64,000 bases of DNA from an uncultured Dialister sp. (GCA_900314595.1 OMVW01000003.1:62001-126000); one strand, 5' to 3'; numbered from the stretch's first letter, positions 26,658 through 36,334 are shown. Program-made: numbers and translations. Notes: generated by a model from the letters alone, not told the origin.

Positions 26658-27566
26658 TTATTCTTCGCCCACAATCTGTACTTCCGTATTCAGGTCCACG
26701 CCATAGTTTTTCTTTACCTTATCCTGCACATCATGAATCAGGGCAAGCATATCCTCACAGCTGGCATGGCCATTATTGATGAGAAAACCGGCGTGTTTTT
26801 CAGATACCTGTGCATCACCGTACCCATACCCTTTGAGGCCCAGTTCTTCAATCATCTGACCGACAAAGTGCCCAGCCGGCCTCTTGAAAGTACTGCCTGC
26901 ACTTTTCTTCTCCAAAGGCTGTTTTGTACGTCTTCGATGATTCAGGTCATCCATAAGCGCTTTAATATCTTTCTGGTTTCCATATCTTAAAGACAGGGTG
27001 ATGTCTACAATAACTTCTCCGTTTTCCATAAACCGGCTGTGACGATAGGAATAGCCCAGATCTTTTGCACGGTAGGAAATAAAATCTCCCCGGTCATCAA
27101 CAGTAGTGGCAGAAACGATGATTTTTGACATTTCACCACCATAGGCCCCGGCATTCATATAAGCCGCACCACCAATGGATCCCGGAATACCACTGGCAAA
27201 TTCCATACCGGAAAGGCCAAATTCATAAGCAGCCTTTGCTGCCCGCGCTGTGGAAACTCCGCTGGAAACCTTGAGAAGGTTCCCGCCTCTTTCAATATTC
27301 TGAAGATGCCCTGTAAATACTACTACCCCGCGAATACCCTTATCCCGGACAAGCAGATTAGCTCCTCCACCAAGGATAAAAATGGGGATATGGTTTTTAT
27401 GGGCTATTCGGGTGACAATCCTGAGCTCTTCCGATGTTTTCGGCATTAAAAAACAATCCGCGGGCCCGCCGATACCGAAAGTGGTGTGGCGGCTCATGGG
27501 TTCATTGATTTTTATCTGATTTTCACCAAGCACGGAGGTGAAAAATTCTGCATATTGATTATCCAT
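26658..27566 (-). CDS. murB: UDP-N-acetylenolpyruvoylglucosamine reductase
   Basis: FAD enzyme completing UDP-MurNAc for peptidoglycan. The 302-residue protein has RHTTFGIGGPAD near 25-36, the FAD loop GSIGGAAYMNAGAYG and the catalytic Ser in KSAGSTFKRP. The C-terminal HAGFLINNG is typical of type II MurB. The start at 27566 is preferred because AAGGAA lies just upstream; the ORF is open for 22 more codons. Confidence 0.95.
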   Translation of the reverse strand: MDNQYAEFFTSVLGENQIKINEPMSRHTTFGIGGPADCFLMPKTSEELRIVTRIAHKNHIPIFILGGGANLLVRDKGIRGVVVFTGHLQNIERGGNLLKVSSGVSTARAAKAAYEFGLSGMEFASGIPGSIGGAAYMNAGAYGGEMSKIIVSATTVDDRGDFISYRAKDLGYSYRHSRFMENGEVIVDITLSLRYGNQKDIKALMDDLNHRRRTKQPLEKKSAGSTFKRPAGHFVGQMIEELGLKGYGYGDAQVSEKHAGFLINNGHASCEDMLALIHDVQDKVKKNYGVDLNTEVQIVGEE

Positions 27567-27603
27567 ATATGTTCCTTTTTCCAACGAATCAATTACTTTT
27601 ATT

Positions 27604-27632
27604 ATTATAAAAAAGCCACGTTCCCGCGTCAA
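27604..27632 (-). promoter_or_regulatory. Promoter of murB
   Basis: TTGACG, 17 bases, perfect TATAAT on the minus strand, about 40 bases before the start. Confidence 0.75.
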
Positions 27633-27701
27633 TGGAAATCAACCTATACCCATGAATTTTATCACATGACTGCTTTTTGAGGACTTCCCTCTCTCGCGCA
27701 G

Positions 27702-27732
27702 AAAAGCCGCAGGCCAATGCCTGCGGCTTTTT
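27702..27732 (-). terminator. Terminator of the rbs operon
   Basis: AAAAGCCGCAGGC/GCCTGCGGCTTTTT, a 13-bp GC-rich stem past rbsB. Confidence 0.9.
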
Positions 27733-27753
27733 CAGGTTGTCAAATTGCTAGAA

Positions 27754-28674
27754 TTATTTCTTTTCTACCAGTTTCAGATCTACGGCAATGTTCTTTTCCA
27801 CATTTTCGCCTTTAGCCAGTTTGAGAGCGGTATCTACACCGATTTCACCCATCTTGTCCGGCTGCTGGGCAATGGTGGCAGCCATGGAGCCATCGTTGAC
27901 AGCCTTTACGCCATCGTCAGTGCCATCGAATCCGATAATGAAAATCTGCTTATTGGCAGCTTTGGCAGCGCTTACTGCGCCAAGAGCCATTTCATCATTC
28001 TGTGCGAAAATAGCCTTTACATCCGGGTTGCCCTGGAGAATGTTTTCAGCAACCGTCAGACCTTTACCACGATCGAAGTCTGCATTCTGTTTTGCGAGGA
28101 CTTTCAGCTTCTTGTCAGCTACATTATGGAAACCCTGTCCGCGTTCACGGGTTGCAGATGCACCGGGAATGCCTTCCAGCTCGGCTACCGGAGTCTGTTC
28201 ACCCAGTTTGGAAGCGATGTATTCGGCTGCCATTTCGCCGCCTTTAACGTTATTGGAAGCGATGTGAGCTGCCACTTCACCTTTGTCAGCGGAGCGGTCA
28301 ATGGTGATAACCGGAATCTTTGCCTTGTTGGCTGCCAGTACGGAGTTGGAAACTGCAGCGGAGTCTACCGGGTTAACGATAAGGACGCTGATATTTCCCT
28401 GAAGCAGATCGGCAATATCATTGGACTGTTTTGCCGGGTCATTCTGGGCATCAACAATTTTAACAACAACACCTGCTTTTTCAGCAGCTGCCTTTACACT
28501 GTTTGCCATGGTTACGAAGAACGGGTTATTCTGGGTGGATACGGAGAAGCCAATGGTTACCTTTTTGGAACCGGATGCAGCACTTGCTGCTTTTTTGTCA
28601 GAAGATCCGCCGCAGCCTGCTGCGGAAATAAGGGCTGCACCGATCATAGCAGCCAATGCGATTTTCTTTAACAC
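27754..28674 (-). CDS. rbsB: D-ribose ABC transporter substrate-binding lipoprotein
   Basis: A 306-residue family 1 periplasmic sugar-binding protein with a lipobox (SAAGC, Cys21), which anchors it to the membrane. TIGFSVSTQNNPFF, VKIVDAQNDPAKQ and IDRSADKGEVAAHIASNN are typical of RbsB. It is the last gene of the rbsKDACB operon. The close match to RbsB and the neighbours support ribose as ligand. Confidence 0.95.
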   Translation of the reverse strand: MLKKIALAAMIGAALISAAGCGGSSDKKAASAASGSKKVTIGFSVSTQNNPFFVTMANSVKAAAEKAGVVVKIVDAQNDPAKQSNDIADLLQGNISVLIVNPVDSAAVSNSVLAANKAKIPVITIDRSADKGEVAAHIASNNVKGGEMAAEYIASKLGEQTPVAELEGIPGASATRERGQGFHNVADKKLKVLAKQNADFDRGKGLTVAENILQGNPDVKAIFAQNDEMALGAVSAAKAANKQIFIIGFDGTDDGVKAVNDGSMAATIAQQPDKMGEIGVDTALKLAKGENVEKNIAVDLKLVEKK

Positions 28675-28686
28675 TTGTTTTCCTCC

Positions 28687-29625
28687 TTAGTTTTTCTTGC
28701 GGTCCATAAGTACTGCGAGCAAAATAACGATACCTTTGACAACCTGCTGATAGAAGCTGGATACATTCAGTATGTTGAGGCCATTATTCAGGGTACCAAT
28801 GATGAGTGCACCAATCAGCGTACCGGAAATACGGCCTTTGCCGCCGGAAAGAGATGTGCCGCCCAAAACAACTGCCGCAATAGCATCAAGTTCATAACCC
28901 ATACCGGCTGTCGGCTGGGCACTGTTCAGGCGGGCTGTAAGGATGGCACCTGCGATGGCACAGAGACATCCTGTAAGAGCATAAGCGAAAATCTTGATTC
29001 TGTCAATCTTGATCCCGGAAATATAGGATACCTTTTCATTCCCCCCTACCGCATAAGTCTGGCGGCCAAGAGGAGTTTTCTTCAGGATGAAGTACAGGAT
29101 GAAGAAGGCAATGAGCATGACAATAGCCGGTACCGGGATATCCAGGATAAACCCCTGTCCAAAAGCAGTGAAAATAGGATCCTCAGAAAGGCCGGAAATC
29201 GGGTTACCATGGGTATATACGAGAGTACTGCCGCGATAAATAGTCATCGTTGCCAAAGTGGCTATGAAAGGAGCCACCTTGCCATAGGAAATAATGATAC
29301 CATTGATGGCACCCAGCAGGATACCGATAAAAGCAGAAAATACGATAGCCAATTCCGGATTCGTACCTTTGGCAATCATGCTTGCCATAAGGGCACTGGA
29401 AAGAGCAAGGATACTGCCTACGGAAAGATCGATACCGCCTGTCAAAATGACAAAAGTCATGCCGAAGGCAATCAAGGCATTGATGGAAATCTGGCGTGCC
29501 AGATTCTTAAGATTTGATGGATCGATAAAGCTGTCATTTAATGCGGAAATGACAATGAAGAGAAGAATCAGGCCGATGAGCGGACCCATTTCTCTTACCA
29601 TATTTTTAATTTTTTCGGAACTCAT
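28687..29625 (-). CDS. rbsC: Ribose ABC transporter permease
   Basis: A 312-residue BPD_transp_2-type membrane protein with about eight to ten hydrophobic segments. TGGIDLSVGSILALSSALMAS, ISYGKVAPFIATLATM and AAVVLGGTSLSGGKG are hallmarks of RbsC. It lies 12 bases before rbsB and 2 bases after rbsA. Confidence 0.95.
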   Translation of the reverse strand: MSSEKIKNMVREMGPLIGLILLFIVISALNDSFIDPSNLKNLARQISINALIAFGMTFVILTGGIDLSVGSILALSSALMASMIAKGTNPELAIVFSAFIGILLGAINGIIISYGKVAPFIATLATMTIYRGSTLVYTHGNPISGLSEDPIFTAFGQGFILDIPVPAIVMLIAFFILYFILKKTPLGRQTYAVGGNEKVSYISGIKIDRIKIFAYALTGCLCAIAGAILTARLNSAQPTAGMGYELDAIAAVVLGGTSLSGGKGRISGTLIGALIIGTLNNGLNILNVSSFYQQVVKGIVILLAVLMDRKKN

Positions 29626-29627
29626 GC

Positions 29628-31109
29628 TTATTCTCCTCCGGTTGCAAGTGTCATAATTCGTGTCTGGGTAGCATCTTTATGTTCTACGATGCCTGCCACT
29701 TTACCTTCATGAATGACAAGGATTCTGTCGCTCATGCCGATAACTTCAGGAAGTTCGGACGAAACCATGATGATGGACACGCCCCGAGCGGTGAGTTCAT
29801 TCATCAGATCATAAATATCTTTTTTTGCGCCGATATCAATGCCCCTTGTCGGTTCATCAAGAATCAGGAGCTTTGGCTTCATGCCCACCCATTTGGCGAT
29901 AACCACTTTCTGCTGGTTCCCGCCGGAAAGGGTGCTTGCCGCAAGATTAATATCCTGAGCCTTAACACCAAGTCTTTTTGACAGTTCCTGTGAGAAATTG
30001 AATTCCTCTTTATCATTGATCACATGGCCTTTAGCCAGTCTTTCCTCACTGGGAAGGGCAATATTTCTTTCAATAGAGAAATCAAGGATGAGTCCTTCGG
30101 TCTTTCTGTTTTCCGTGATGAAACCGAAATCATGACGAATGGCATCAAGAGGATTTTTGATGGTGATTTCCTTGCCCTCCAGATAAAGTTTCCCCGATTC
30201 ATGAGGATCCACGCCGAAGATGGCACGCATGATTTCTGTACGTCCGGCCCCCATAAGTCCTGCCACGCCGAGGATTTCCCCTTTGCGAAGATTGAAGCTG
30301 ATATCCTTGAAAACTCCAGGCTGATTGAAATGTTCCACCCGGAATACTTCATCCCCTGGGACATTGGTACGGGCGGGATAATATTCGCTCATCACGCGGC
30401 CTACCATATCCCCTACAATCTGGTCCATATTTGTCTCTTCTGTGGGCCGGGAGCTGATGGTCTGACCATCACGCATGACCGTAATAGTATCACAATTGGC
30501 AAATACCTCTTCCATACGGTGGGAAATATAGATGATGGAAACCCCTTTTGACTTGAGTTTCCTCATGACCTCAAAAAGGCGGTCCGTTTCACGTTCTGTC
30601 AGTGCTGCTGTCGGTTCATCCATGATGACCGTTTTCGCATCCAGCATGAGGCTTCGGGTAATTTCAGTCATCTGCTGCTGGCCCACGGAGCATTCACCGG
30701 CAATTTCATCGAGGGGAAGGTCAATGCCCACTTCTTTGCATTTATCCTCCGCCATTTTTCTCATTTTTTTATAATCAATAAGGCCAAATCTTGTTTTGGG
30801 CTGATTGGTAAGGAAAAGATTTTCCAGTACCGTCAGGTTCGGCCAGATGTTCAGTTCCTGATGGATGAAGGCAATGCCGTGTTCCTCTGCATCTTTATTG
30901 TTGCGGAAAGTCACTTCCTTACCATCTACCATGATCTTTCCGGCATCGGCTTTATGGATACCGGTCAGAATATTCATCAAAGTGGATTTGCCGGCCCCGT
31001 TTTCGCCCATAAGGGCATGAACTTCACCGGGACGTATGTGCAAATTGACACCGCCCAGTACTTTGTTCGTACCAAAGGACTTGCAAATCCCTGTCATATT
31101 GATTTCCAT
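29628..31109 (-). CDS. rbsA: Ribose ABC transporter ATP-binding protein
   Basis: A 493-residue protein with two fused ABC domains. The first has Walker A GENGAGKST near 35-43 and a degenerate signature CSVGQQQ. The second has a degenerate Walker A GLMGAGRTE near 285 and the signature LSGGNQQK, as is usual for RbsA-type sugar importers. It supplies the energy for the RbsBC system. Confidence 0.95.
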   Translation of the reverse strand: MEINMTGICKSFGTNKVLGGVNLHIRPGEVHALMGENGAGKSTLMNILTGIHKADAGKIMVDGKEVTFRNNKDAEEHGIAFIHQELNIWPNLTVLENLFLTNQPKTRFGLIDYKKMRKMAEDKCKEVGIDLPLDEIAGECSVGQQQMTEITRSLMLDAKTVIMDEPTAALTERETDRLFEVMRKLKSKGVSIIYISHRMEEVFANCDTITVMRDGQTISSRPTEETNMDQIVGDMVGRVMSEYYPARTNVPGDEVFRVEHFNQPGVFKDISFNLRKGEILGVAGLMGAGRTEIMRAIFGVDPHESGKLYLEGKEITIKNPLDAIRHDFGFITENRKTEGLILDFSIERNIALPSEERLAKGHVINDKEEFNFSQELSKRLGVKAQDINLAASTLSGGNQQKVVIAKWVGMKPKLLILDEPTRGIDIGAKKDIYDLMNELTARGVSIIMVSSELPEVIGMSDRILVIHEGKVAGIVEHKDATQTRIMTLATGGE

Positions 31110-31121
31110 AGATACTCCTCT

Positions 31122-31526
31122 TTAGAAGATGACTCCGGACTGGAGAATGATATTGGAAAAAGGAGTGACTTCACCGGTGCGGATCACCGCTTTACAGTCC
31201 TTTTCCCAGGCTTTCAGTTCTTCATGATCCTTCAACAGGACCCATTCCACCTTGTCTTCCGGGAAGACTTCCTGCAGCGCCTTCCACTGGGCCGGATTCT
31301 TTTCCTTTGTCTCCGGCGCCAGATAGATTTTTTCGATCTGCATGTATTTAGCCATCTCTTTAACCACTTCAATGAAAAGAGGCTCCCTGAACCGGAGAGC
31401 AAGGTCAATCTTCGGTACTCCTGCCGGTACCGGCAGGCCGCAATCACCGACGCAGATCTTATCTGTATGGCCCAGGTCTGCCAGCACTTTGGCGATATGA
31501 CTGTTCAGAATTCCTACTTTCTGCAT
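31122..31526 (-). CDS. rbsD: D-ribose pyranase
   Basis: Interconverts pyranose and furanose forms of ribose so that RbsK can use it. The 134-residue protein starts MQKVGILNSHIAKVLADLGHTD with the catalytic His, and has VGDCGLPVP. Its start overlaps the end of rbsK by 13 bases. Confidence 0.95.
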   Translation of the reverse strand: MQKVGILNSHIAKVLADLGHTDKICVGDCGLPVPAGVPKIDLALRFREPLFIEVVKEMAKYMQIEKIYLAPETKEKNPAQWKALQEVFPEDKVEWVLLKDHEELKAWEKDCKAVIRTGEVTPFSNIILQSGVIF

Positions 31527-32404
31527 GTAAGCATTTCCTCCACTTCTTTACGCCAGGGCATTCCTCCCTGAGCACCAATCTTTCCGACAGAAAGCGCTGC
31601 AGCAGCATTGGCAAAACGAATGGCTTCCTTTATGGAAAGGCCATCACAGCGTCCCGCCGCAAAAGCGCCATTAAAAGTATCACCTGCTCCGGTCGTATCT
31701 ACTACTGAAACATGAAATCCCGGTACATGAATGACTTCATTTTCTTCCCCGTAAACCACGCCTTCGCTTCCCACGGTCATGATGACTTTGCCCGCATGAG
31801 ATTTCAGGATTTCATCCCGGTCCATACCATGGAACATGAGAGCCGCTTCGTGCTCATTAGGGGTGATGTAAGTCACCTTGTCAATCCAGTCAGACGGGAT
31901 GTCCATATAAGGAGCCGGATTCAGCATGACCGGCACTTTTTCCTCAAAACATCGGTCAATGATATAGCCGATGGTATCTAAAGGAATTTCATGCTGCAGC
32001 ATGACCAGATCCGAAGTCCGGATAGTATCAAAAGCATCATCTACAACTTTCCTCGTCACCCGGTCATTGGCCCCCTTGAGGACAATGATACTGTTATCCC
32101 CTTCAGCGAGAATGATGTGGGCCGTGCCGGTATTCACATCATCCAGCACGGATACATAATCAGTCTTTACCCCGCTGTTTCTGAGAGCTTCCAGCATACC
32201 TTTCCCGTAAGCATCATTGCCCACGCATCCAATCATGTATACTTCTTCACCCAGTCTGGATGCGGCGACGGCCTGGTTGGCACCCTTTCCGCCGGGAGAA
32301 ACAACGAGTCTCTTTCCCATGACGGTTTCACCGGCCAGAGGCCTTCGGTCCGCTTCTACGGTAAGGTCCATATTGCAGCTGCCGATTACAGATATATGAC
32401 CCAT
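31514..32404 (-). CDS. rbsK: Ribokinase
   Basis: Phosphorylates ribose to ribose 5-phosphate. The 296-residue PfkB-family protein has GSCNMDLTV near 7-15, the GGKGANQAVAASRLG motif near 37-51 and the C-terminal DTTGAGDTFNGAF with the catalytic Asp. The start at 32404 has AGGAGG 4 bases upstream; 27 more in-frame codons precede it without one. It is first in the operon. No LacI-family rbsR is present in the window. Confidence 0.95.
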   Translation of the reverse strand: MGHISVIGSCNMDLTVEADRRPLAGETVMGKRLVVSPGGKGANQAVAASRLGEEVYMIGCVGNDAYGKGMLEALRNSGVKTDYVSVLDDVNTGTAHIILAEGDNSIIVLKGANDRVTRKVVDDAFDTIRTSDLVMLQHEIPLDTIGYIIDRCFEEKVPVMLNPAPYMDIPSDWIDKVTYITPNEHEAALMFHGMDRDEILKSHAGKVIMTVGSEGVVYGEENEVIHVPGFHVSVVDTTGAGDTFNGAFAAGRCDGLSIKEAIRFANAAAALSVGKIGAQGGMPWRKEVEEMLTCRK

Positions 32405-32665
32405 ACAACCTCCTGTATATAAAAATATAATCTTATCTATTTTATAACAAGTGAACGTTACTATTCTAGCACAAAACGGGTTCAAATGGGGGACGGACCA
32501 ATTTTTTCTTCACGAAAATATAACATAATGGAAATAAAATATCTTTATAATGACCAAAGAGTGAGGTTTCTTTTATTATATAAAATAAAACCGGACCCGT
32601 TAAGGCCGGTTCTGTAAAGGAAATGTAAAACATGAAATAAAATATTTTATTTCCCATCATGAAAC
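32405..32665 (-). promoter_or_regulatory. rbs upstream region
   Basis: This AT-rich gap holds a candidate promoter TTAACG-17-TATAAT (32603-32575, minus). It also has an inverted repeat AACCGG/CCGGTT at 32589-32611 that overlaps the -35 and could be an operator or a terminator stem. A LacI-operator-like AGTGAACGTTACT sits at 32450-32462, nearer the gene. Nothing else is seen. Confidence 0.4.
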
Positions 32666-32721
32666 AAAAAGCAAATATAAAACAGGATGGATTCGATCCA
32701 CCCTGTTTTATATTTGCTTTT
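32666..32721. terminator. Terminator of fumC
   Basis: A long, nearly perfect inverted repeat with about 20-bp arms (AAAAAGCAAATATAAAACAGG and its complement), with A and T runs on both sides. Confidence 0.92.
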
Positions 32722-32723
32722 AT

Positions 32724-34112
32724 TTATCTGTCTACATTGGTCATGTCTTTCGGTACCACCCAGGCATCGAATTCTTCTTCCGTCACATAGCCAAGCTTCA
32801 AAGCAGCTTCCTTGAGGGAACTCTTGTCCTTGAAAGCGGTCTTGGCGATGGTGGCAGATTTTTCATAGCCGATATGTGGGGAAAGAGCGGTAACGAGCAT
32901 GAGCGATTTATTGACCAGTTCATTGATCCGTTCCAGGTTCGGTTCGATGCCTACGGCGCAGTGGATATCGAAGGAATGGAGCACATCGCCTAGAAGGCGT
33001 ACGGACTGGATGAAGGAATGGGCAATGATCGGCGCATATACGTTCAGTTCGAAACGGCCCTGGGAAGAAGCGAGGGAAATGCAGGCCTGGTTGCCATGGA
33101 CACGGCAGGCCACCATGGTCACCGCTTCACACTGGGTCGGATTGACCTTGCCCGGCATGATGGAAGATCCCGGTTCATTGGCAGGAATGGAAAGTTCTCC
33201 AAGGCCTGCGCGGGGGCCTGCGGCGAGGAGGCGGAGATCATCCACCATCTTCATGGCATCCGTAGCCAGGGCTTCCAAAGCACCATGACAGAATACGAAA
33301 TCGTCACGGCCGGTCAAAGCATAGAATTTATTGGGTTCGGAGTAGAAGTCGATTCCCGTTTCTTTGCTGATGGCAGCAGCGACTTTTTCGCCGAAACCCT
33401 TCGTCGCATTGAGACCCGTACCAACGGCAGTCCCACCAATGGCAAGTCCATGGAGATGGGTTTCTGCCTGCTGGATCATGGCTTTGGATTTCTTCAGCAT
33501 TTCAGCCCAGCCGGAAATTTCCTGGCCAAGTGTAAGGGGCACGGCATCCTGGCAGTGGGTACGGCCGATTTTGACAATATGCATGAAATCTTCACTCTTC
33601 TGATCAAGGGTGGCAATCAGCTCATCCAGCTGTTTATACAGTCTTTCATGAAGCACCTGGACGGCAGCTACATGGGAAGCCGTGGGGAATGTATCATTGG
33701 AGGACTGGCCATGGTTGACGTCGTCATTCGGATGAACCCGTTTGGAGCTTCCTGCCTTTTCCAATTTTGCATTGGCAATATGAGCAACTACTTCGTTCAT
33801 ATTCATATTGCTCTGGGTACCGGAACCGGTCTGGTAAATTTTCAGCGGGAATTCATTGGGCCATTTGCCATCAAGGATTTCATCGCAGGCTTCCATGATG
33901 ACTTTTGCCTTCTCTGGATCCAGCTCGCCTTCTTCCATATTGACGGCAGCAGCGCTCTTCTTCAGAATGGCAAAAGCCCGGATGATTTCACGGGGCATTT
34001 CCAGATTGCCGATTTTGAAATTTTCAAAAGACCGCTGGGTCTGGGCGCCCCACATATGGTTGGCAGGTACCTTCACTTCACCAAGGGAATCATGCTCGAT
34101 ACGATATTCCAT
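32724..34112 (-). CDS. fumC: Class II fumarate hydratase
   Basis: Interconverts fumarate and malate without an iron-sulfur cluster. The 462-residue protein has SGTQSNMNMNEV near 96-107, NDDVNHGQSSND near 137, and the family signature GSSIMPGKVNP near 315. The start at 34112 has AGGAG 7 bases upstream. It is a single-gene unit with a strong terminator. Aspartase would be the alternative; FumC fits the N-terminal RIEHDSLGEV better. Confidence 0.93.
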   Translation of the reverse strand: MEYRIEHDSLGEVKVPANHMWGAQTQRSFENFKIGNLEMPREIIRAFAILKKSAAAVNMEEGELDPEKAKVIMEACDEILDGKWPNEFPLKIYQTGSGTQSNMNMNEVVAHIANAKLEKAGSSKRVHPNDDVNHGQSSNDTFPTASHVAAVQVLHERLYKQLDELIATLDQKSEDFMHIVKIGRTHCQDAVPLTLGQEISGWAEMLKKSKAMIQQAETHLHGLAIGGTAVGTGLNATKGFGEKVAAAISKETGIDFYSEPNKFYALTGRDDFVFCHGALEALATDAMKMVDDLRLLAAGPRAGLGELSIPANEPGSSIMPGKVNPTQCEAVTMVACRVHGNQACISLASSQGRFELNVYAPIIAHSFIQSVRLLGDVLHSFDIHCAVGIEPNLERINELVNKSLMLVTALSPHIGYEKSATIAKTAFKDKSSLKEAALKLGYVTEEEFDAWVVPKDMTNVDR

Positions 34113-34249
34113 AGTCATACTCCTTTGCAGAAAATGATACAAGAACTACTATTATTATTTTACCACAGACCCACAGTATTGTATTCGTTTTTTCAAGAGC
34201 CAATATAAAGATTATATTTATAGGCTGCCATAGTATTTCCGGCCCACGC

Positions 34250-34277
34250 AAAAGCGCCGGGATCATCCCCGGCGCTT
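34250..34277 (-). terminator. Terminator of the phosphohexomutase gene
   Basis: GCGCCGGG/CCCCGGCGC arms with a 5-base loop, ending in T4 on the minus strand. Confidence 0.75.
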
Positions 34278-34280
34278 CAA

Positions 34281-35648
34281 TCACAAAGATTTGATGAAAT
34301 CGATTATTTCCTTTTTCTTTTCTTCCAGAAGAGGCCGATCATGTTCCGTTTCCATATTGAAACGGATGAGGGGCTCTGTGTTGGACGGGCGGAGGTTGAA
34401 CCGCCAGTTGTCAAATTCCACTCCTATGCCATCGGTAAGGTCGATATGGACAGCGTCCTTCCCGTACTTTTCCCTTACCTTCTCAATGACATACCTGCTG
34501 TCGTTCACCGTCAGATTGATTTCACCGCTGCAGGGGAATTCTTCTTCCATGGCTGCCACGAGCTCGCCCAGATGCTTTCCCTTCTCACTCATAATCTGGG
34601 TCACAATGAGCCAGGGAATCATACCGGAATCGCAGTAGGAAAAATCGCGGAAAAAGTGATGAGCCGAATTTTCAGCGCCGTAAATGGCTTTGACCTTCCT
34701 CAGGGTTTCTTTCATAAAGGCATGGCCTCCCTTTGATTCCACACCTCTTCCGCCAAGGTCCCGGCAGATTTTCCCGGTGCACCAGAATACGCGGGGATCA
34801 TGGACAATGGTTTCTCCTGGATTTTTCTTCAGGAAATATTCGGAAAGAAGCCCCACCATGTAGTAGCCTTCCACGAAATGACCATTTTCATCAATGAAGA
34901 AACAGCGGTCAAAGTCACCATCCCAGGCGATACCGAGATCTGCTTTTTCCTTCAGTACTTCATCCACCAGAGGCTTCCTGCATTCTTCCAGCATGGGATT
35001 TGGAACACCATGGGGAAATGATCCGTCAGGCTCCATATTGAGTTCCGTAAATTTGAAGGGCAGCCGGGTTTTCAGTTTTTCAAAAACCACATTGGCACAG
35101 CCATTACCGCCATTCACCACGATATGAAAAGGCTTAATTTTCTCTATGTCTACGAAGGAAAGGACTGTCTCTATATAATCATCCAGGATTTCTTTTGCAA
35201 AAAGTTTTCCCTTGAACGGTGCACCTTCAAAATCACCGGAGAAAGCAAGGCACTCGATATCCTTCAGACCCGTATCCGCACTGACCGGAATGCCTTCCTG
35301 GCGGACGATCTTGATACCGTTATAATTGGAAGGATTATGGCTGGCAGTAATCATAAAGCCGCCGTCCATGCCATAGTAGAAGGTACCGAAGTACATCATT
35401 TCCGTACCGCAGAGCCCTATATCATAGACATCCGCCCCACCATCCATCAGTCCTTTTGCCGCAGCTGCCTTTATACTTTCTGAACTTGGACGGACATCAC
35501 AGCCGATGCACATCGTCCGGGGATGAAAAAGGGAAGCGTAGGCGCGGCCTACACGGTAGGCAAGCTCTTCATTCACTTCCGTGGGCACAATGCCCCGGAT
35601 ATCATAGGCCTTGAAGCCTTCATGGGAAAGCTTGAGGGGCTCCATCAT
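34281..35648 (-). CDS. Phosphomannomutase/phosphoglucomutase
   Basis: Alpha-D-phosphohexomutase of 455 residues that moves phosphate between C1 and C6 of hexoses. The active Ser103 sits in TASHNPSN, the metal loop is DGDFDR, and the sugar-binding region is VESKGGHAFMKE with a C-terminal RPSNTEPLIRF. It resembles dual PMM/PGM enzymes that feed LPS or capsule sugar nucleotides. Its ATG overlaps the stop of the upstream YerC-type gene. Confidence 0.92.
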   Translation of the reverse strand: MMEPLKLSHEGFKAYDIRGIVPTEVNEELAYRVGRAYASLFHPRTMCIGCDVRPSSESIKAAAAKGLMDGGADVYDIGLCGTEMMYFGTFYYGMDGGFMITASHNPSNYNGIKIVRQEGIPVSADTGLKDIECLAFSGDFEGAPFKGKLFAKEILDDYIETVLSFVDIEKIKPFHIVVNGGNGCANVVFEKLKTRLPFKFTELNMEPDGSFPHGVPNPMLEECRKPLVDEVLKEKADLGIAWDGDFDRCFFIDENGHFVEGYYMVGLLSEYFLKKNPGETIVHDPRVFWCTGKICRDLGGRGVESKGGHAFMKETLRKVKAIYGAENSAHHFFRDFSYCDSGMIPWLIVTQIMSEKGKHLGELVAAMEEEFPCSGEINLTVNDSRYVIEKVREKYGKDAVHIDLTDGIGVEFDNWRFNLRPSNTEPLIRFNMETEHDRPLLEEKKKEIIDFIKSL

Positions 35649-35950
35649 TTCCCCTCCTTTTCAGCAAGCCTTTTCAGGACCGTGGCATATCCGTCAGCGC
35701 CATATTTCAGACACCGTTTCACCCGGGAAATCGTGGCGGTGCTGGCACCGGTCTTCTTCTCTATCTGGTCATATTTTTCTCCGGCTTCCAGCATTCTGGC
35801 TACTTCCAGGCGCTGGGACATATCGCGAAGTTCGTTGATGGTGCAGAGGTCTTCAAAAAATTCATAGCATTCCTCTCTCGTCTTGAGTTGAAGAATGCCG
35901 TCAAAGAGATTATCTGCCAAAGGGTTGATCAGTCTCTGATTCACGCTCAT
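35645..35950 (-). CDS. YerC/YecD-family TrpR-like regulator
   Basis: A 101-residue protein of the TrpR/YerC/YecD family. The helix-turn-helix lies at about 58-85 (EKKTGASTATISRVKRCLKYG). YerC-type proteins are found across Firmicutes and their DNA targets are poorly known; the name does not imply tryptophan control. It is coupled to the phosphohexomutase gene by a 4-base overlap. Confidence 0.88.
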   Translation of the reverse strand: MSVNQRLINPLADNLFDGILQLKTREECYEFFEDLCTINELRDMSQRLEVARMLEAGEKYDQIEKKTGASTATISRVKRCLKYGADGYATVLKRLAEKEGK

Positions 35951-36010
35951 ACATACCTCCTCTATGAAAGAATCCCGTCCTTCTCAGGGCGGTGTCATTT
36001 GCTTTAGTAT

Positions 36011-36039
36011 ATTATAGCATTAGCGTCTGAATGGTGCAA
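36011..36039 (-). promoter_or_regulatory. Promoter of the yerC-phosphohexomutase operon
   Basis: TTGCAC, 17 bases, perfect TATAAT with an extended TGC, on the minus strand. Confidence 0.7.
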
Positions 36040-36171
36040 AGAGTTATTATTCTAATAAGTATCAATTTTATATAGAAATTTTGAAAACAGGATGTGCCGG
36101 TTATATTCCTCTAAAACCCGTTTGTTTTTTAAGGAAACCGTAAAGAATGTCGCCTTTTTTCAAAATATCTA

Positions 36172-36200
36172 TTGACATTACTAATTATTAAGAGTACTAT
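36172..36200 (+). promoter_or_regulatory. Promoter of the metNIQ operon
   Basis: Perfect TTGACA, 17 bases, TACTAT; an alternative TATAAT lies 3 bases further on. Confidence 0.65.
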
Positions 36201-36238
36201 AATTTAAACCGCATAAATGCAGTTTATCTTCATATAGA

Positions 36239-36334
36239 CTCATCATGAGTGGCGGAGGGACTGGCCCTAAGAAACCACGGCAACCATTCTCAGGAAACGG
36301 TGCCAATTCCAGCGGATTTTATCCGAAAGATGAT
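36239..36334 (+). promoter_or_regulatory. SAM-I (S-box) riboswitch
   Basis: The core GGAGGGACTGGCCC, then GAAACC and GGCAACC, are the conserved S-box elements. P1 pairs TCATC (36240-36244) with GATGA (36329-36333). GAAAGATG (36325-36332) is also perfectly complementary to CATCTTTC (36349-36356) in the terminator, giving the antiterminator. SAM binding should stop transcription of metNIQ. Confidence 0.93.

Noticed and set aside
32466..32660. A 64-codon ORF upstream of rbsK
   Set aside because: It has no ribosome site, overlaps the hairpin and candidate promoter, and shows no recognisable protein features.
33018..34208. A 396-codon open frame opposite fumC
   Set aside because: fumC on the minus strand carries all family signatures; the antisense frame has none and no good ribosome site.
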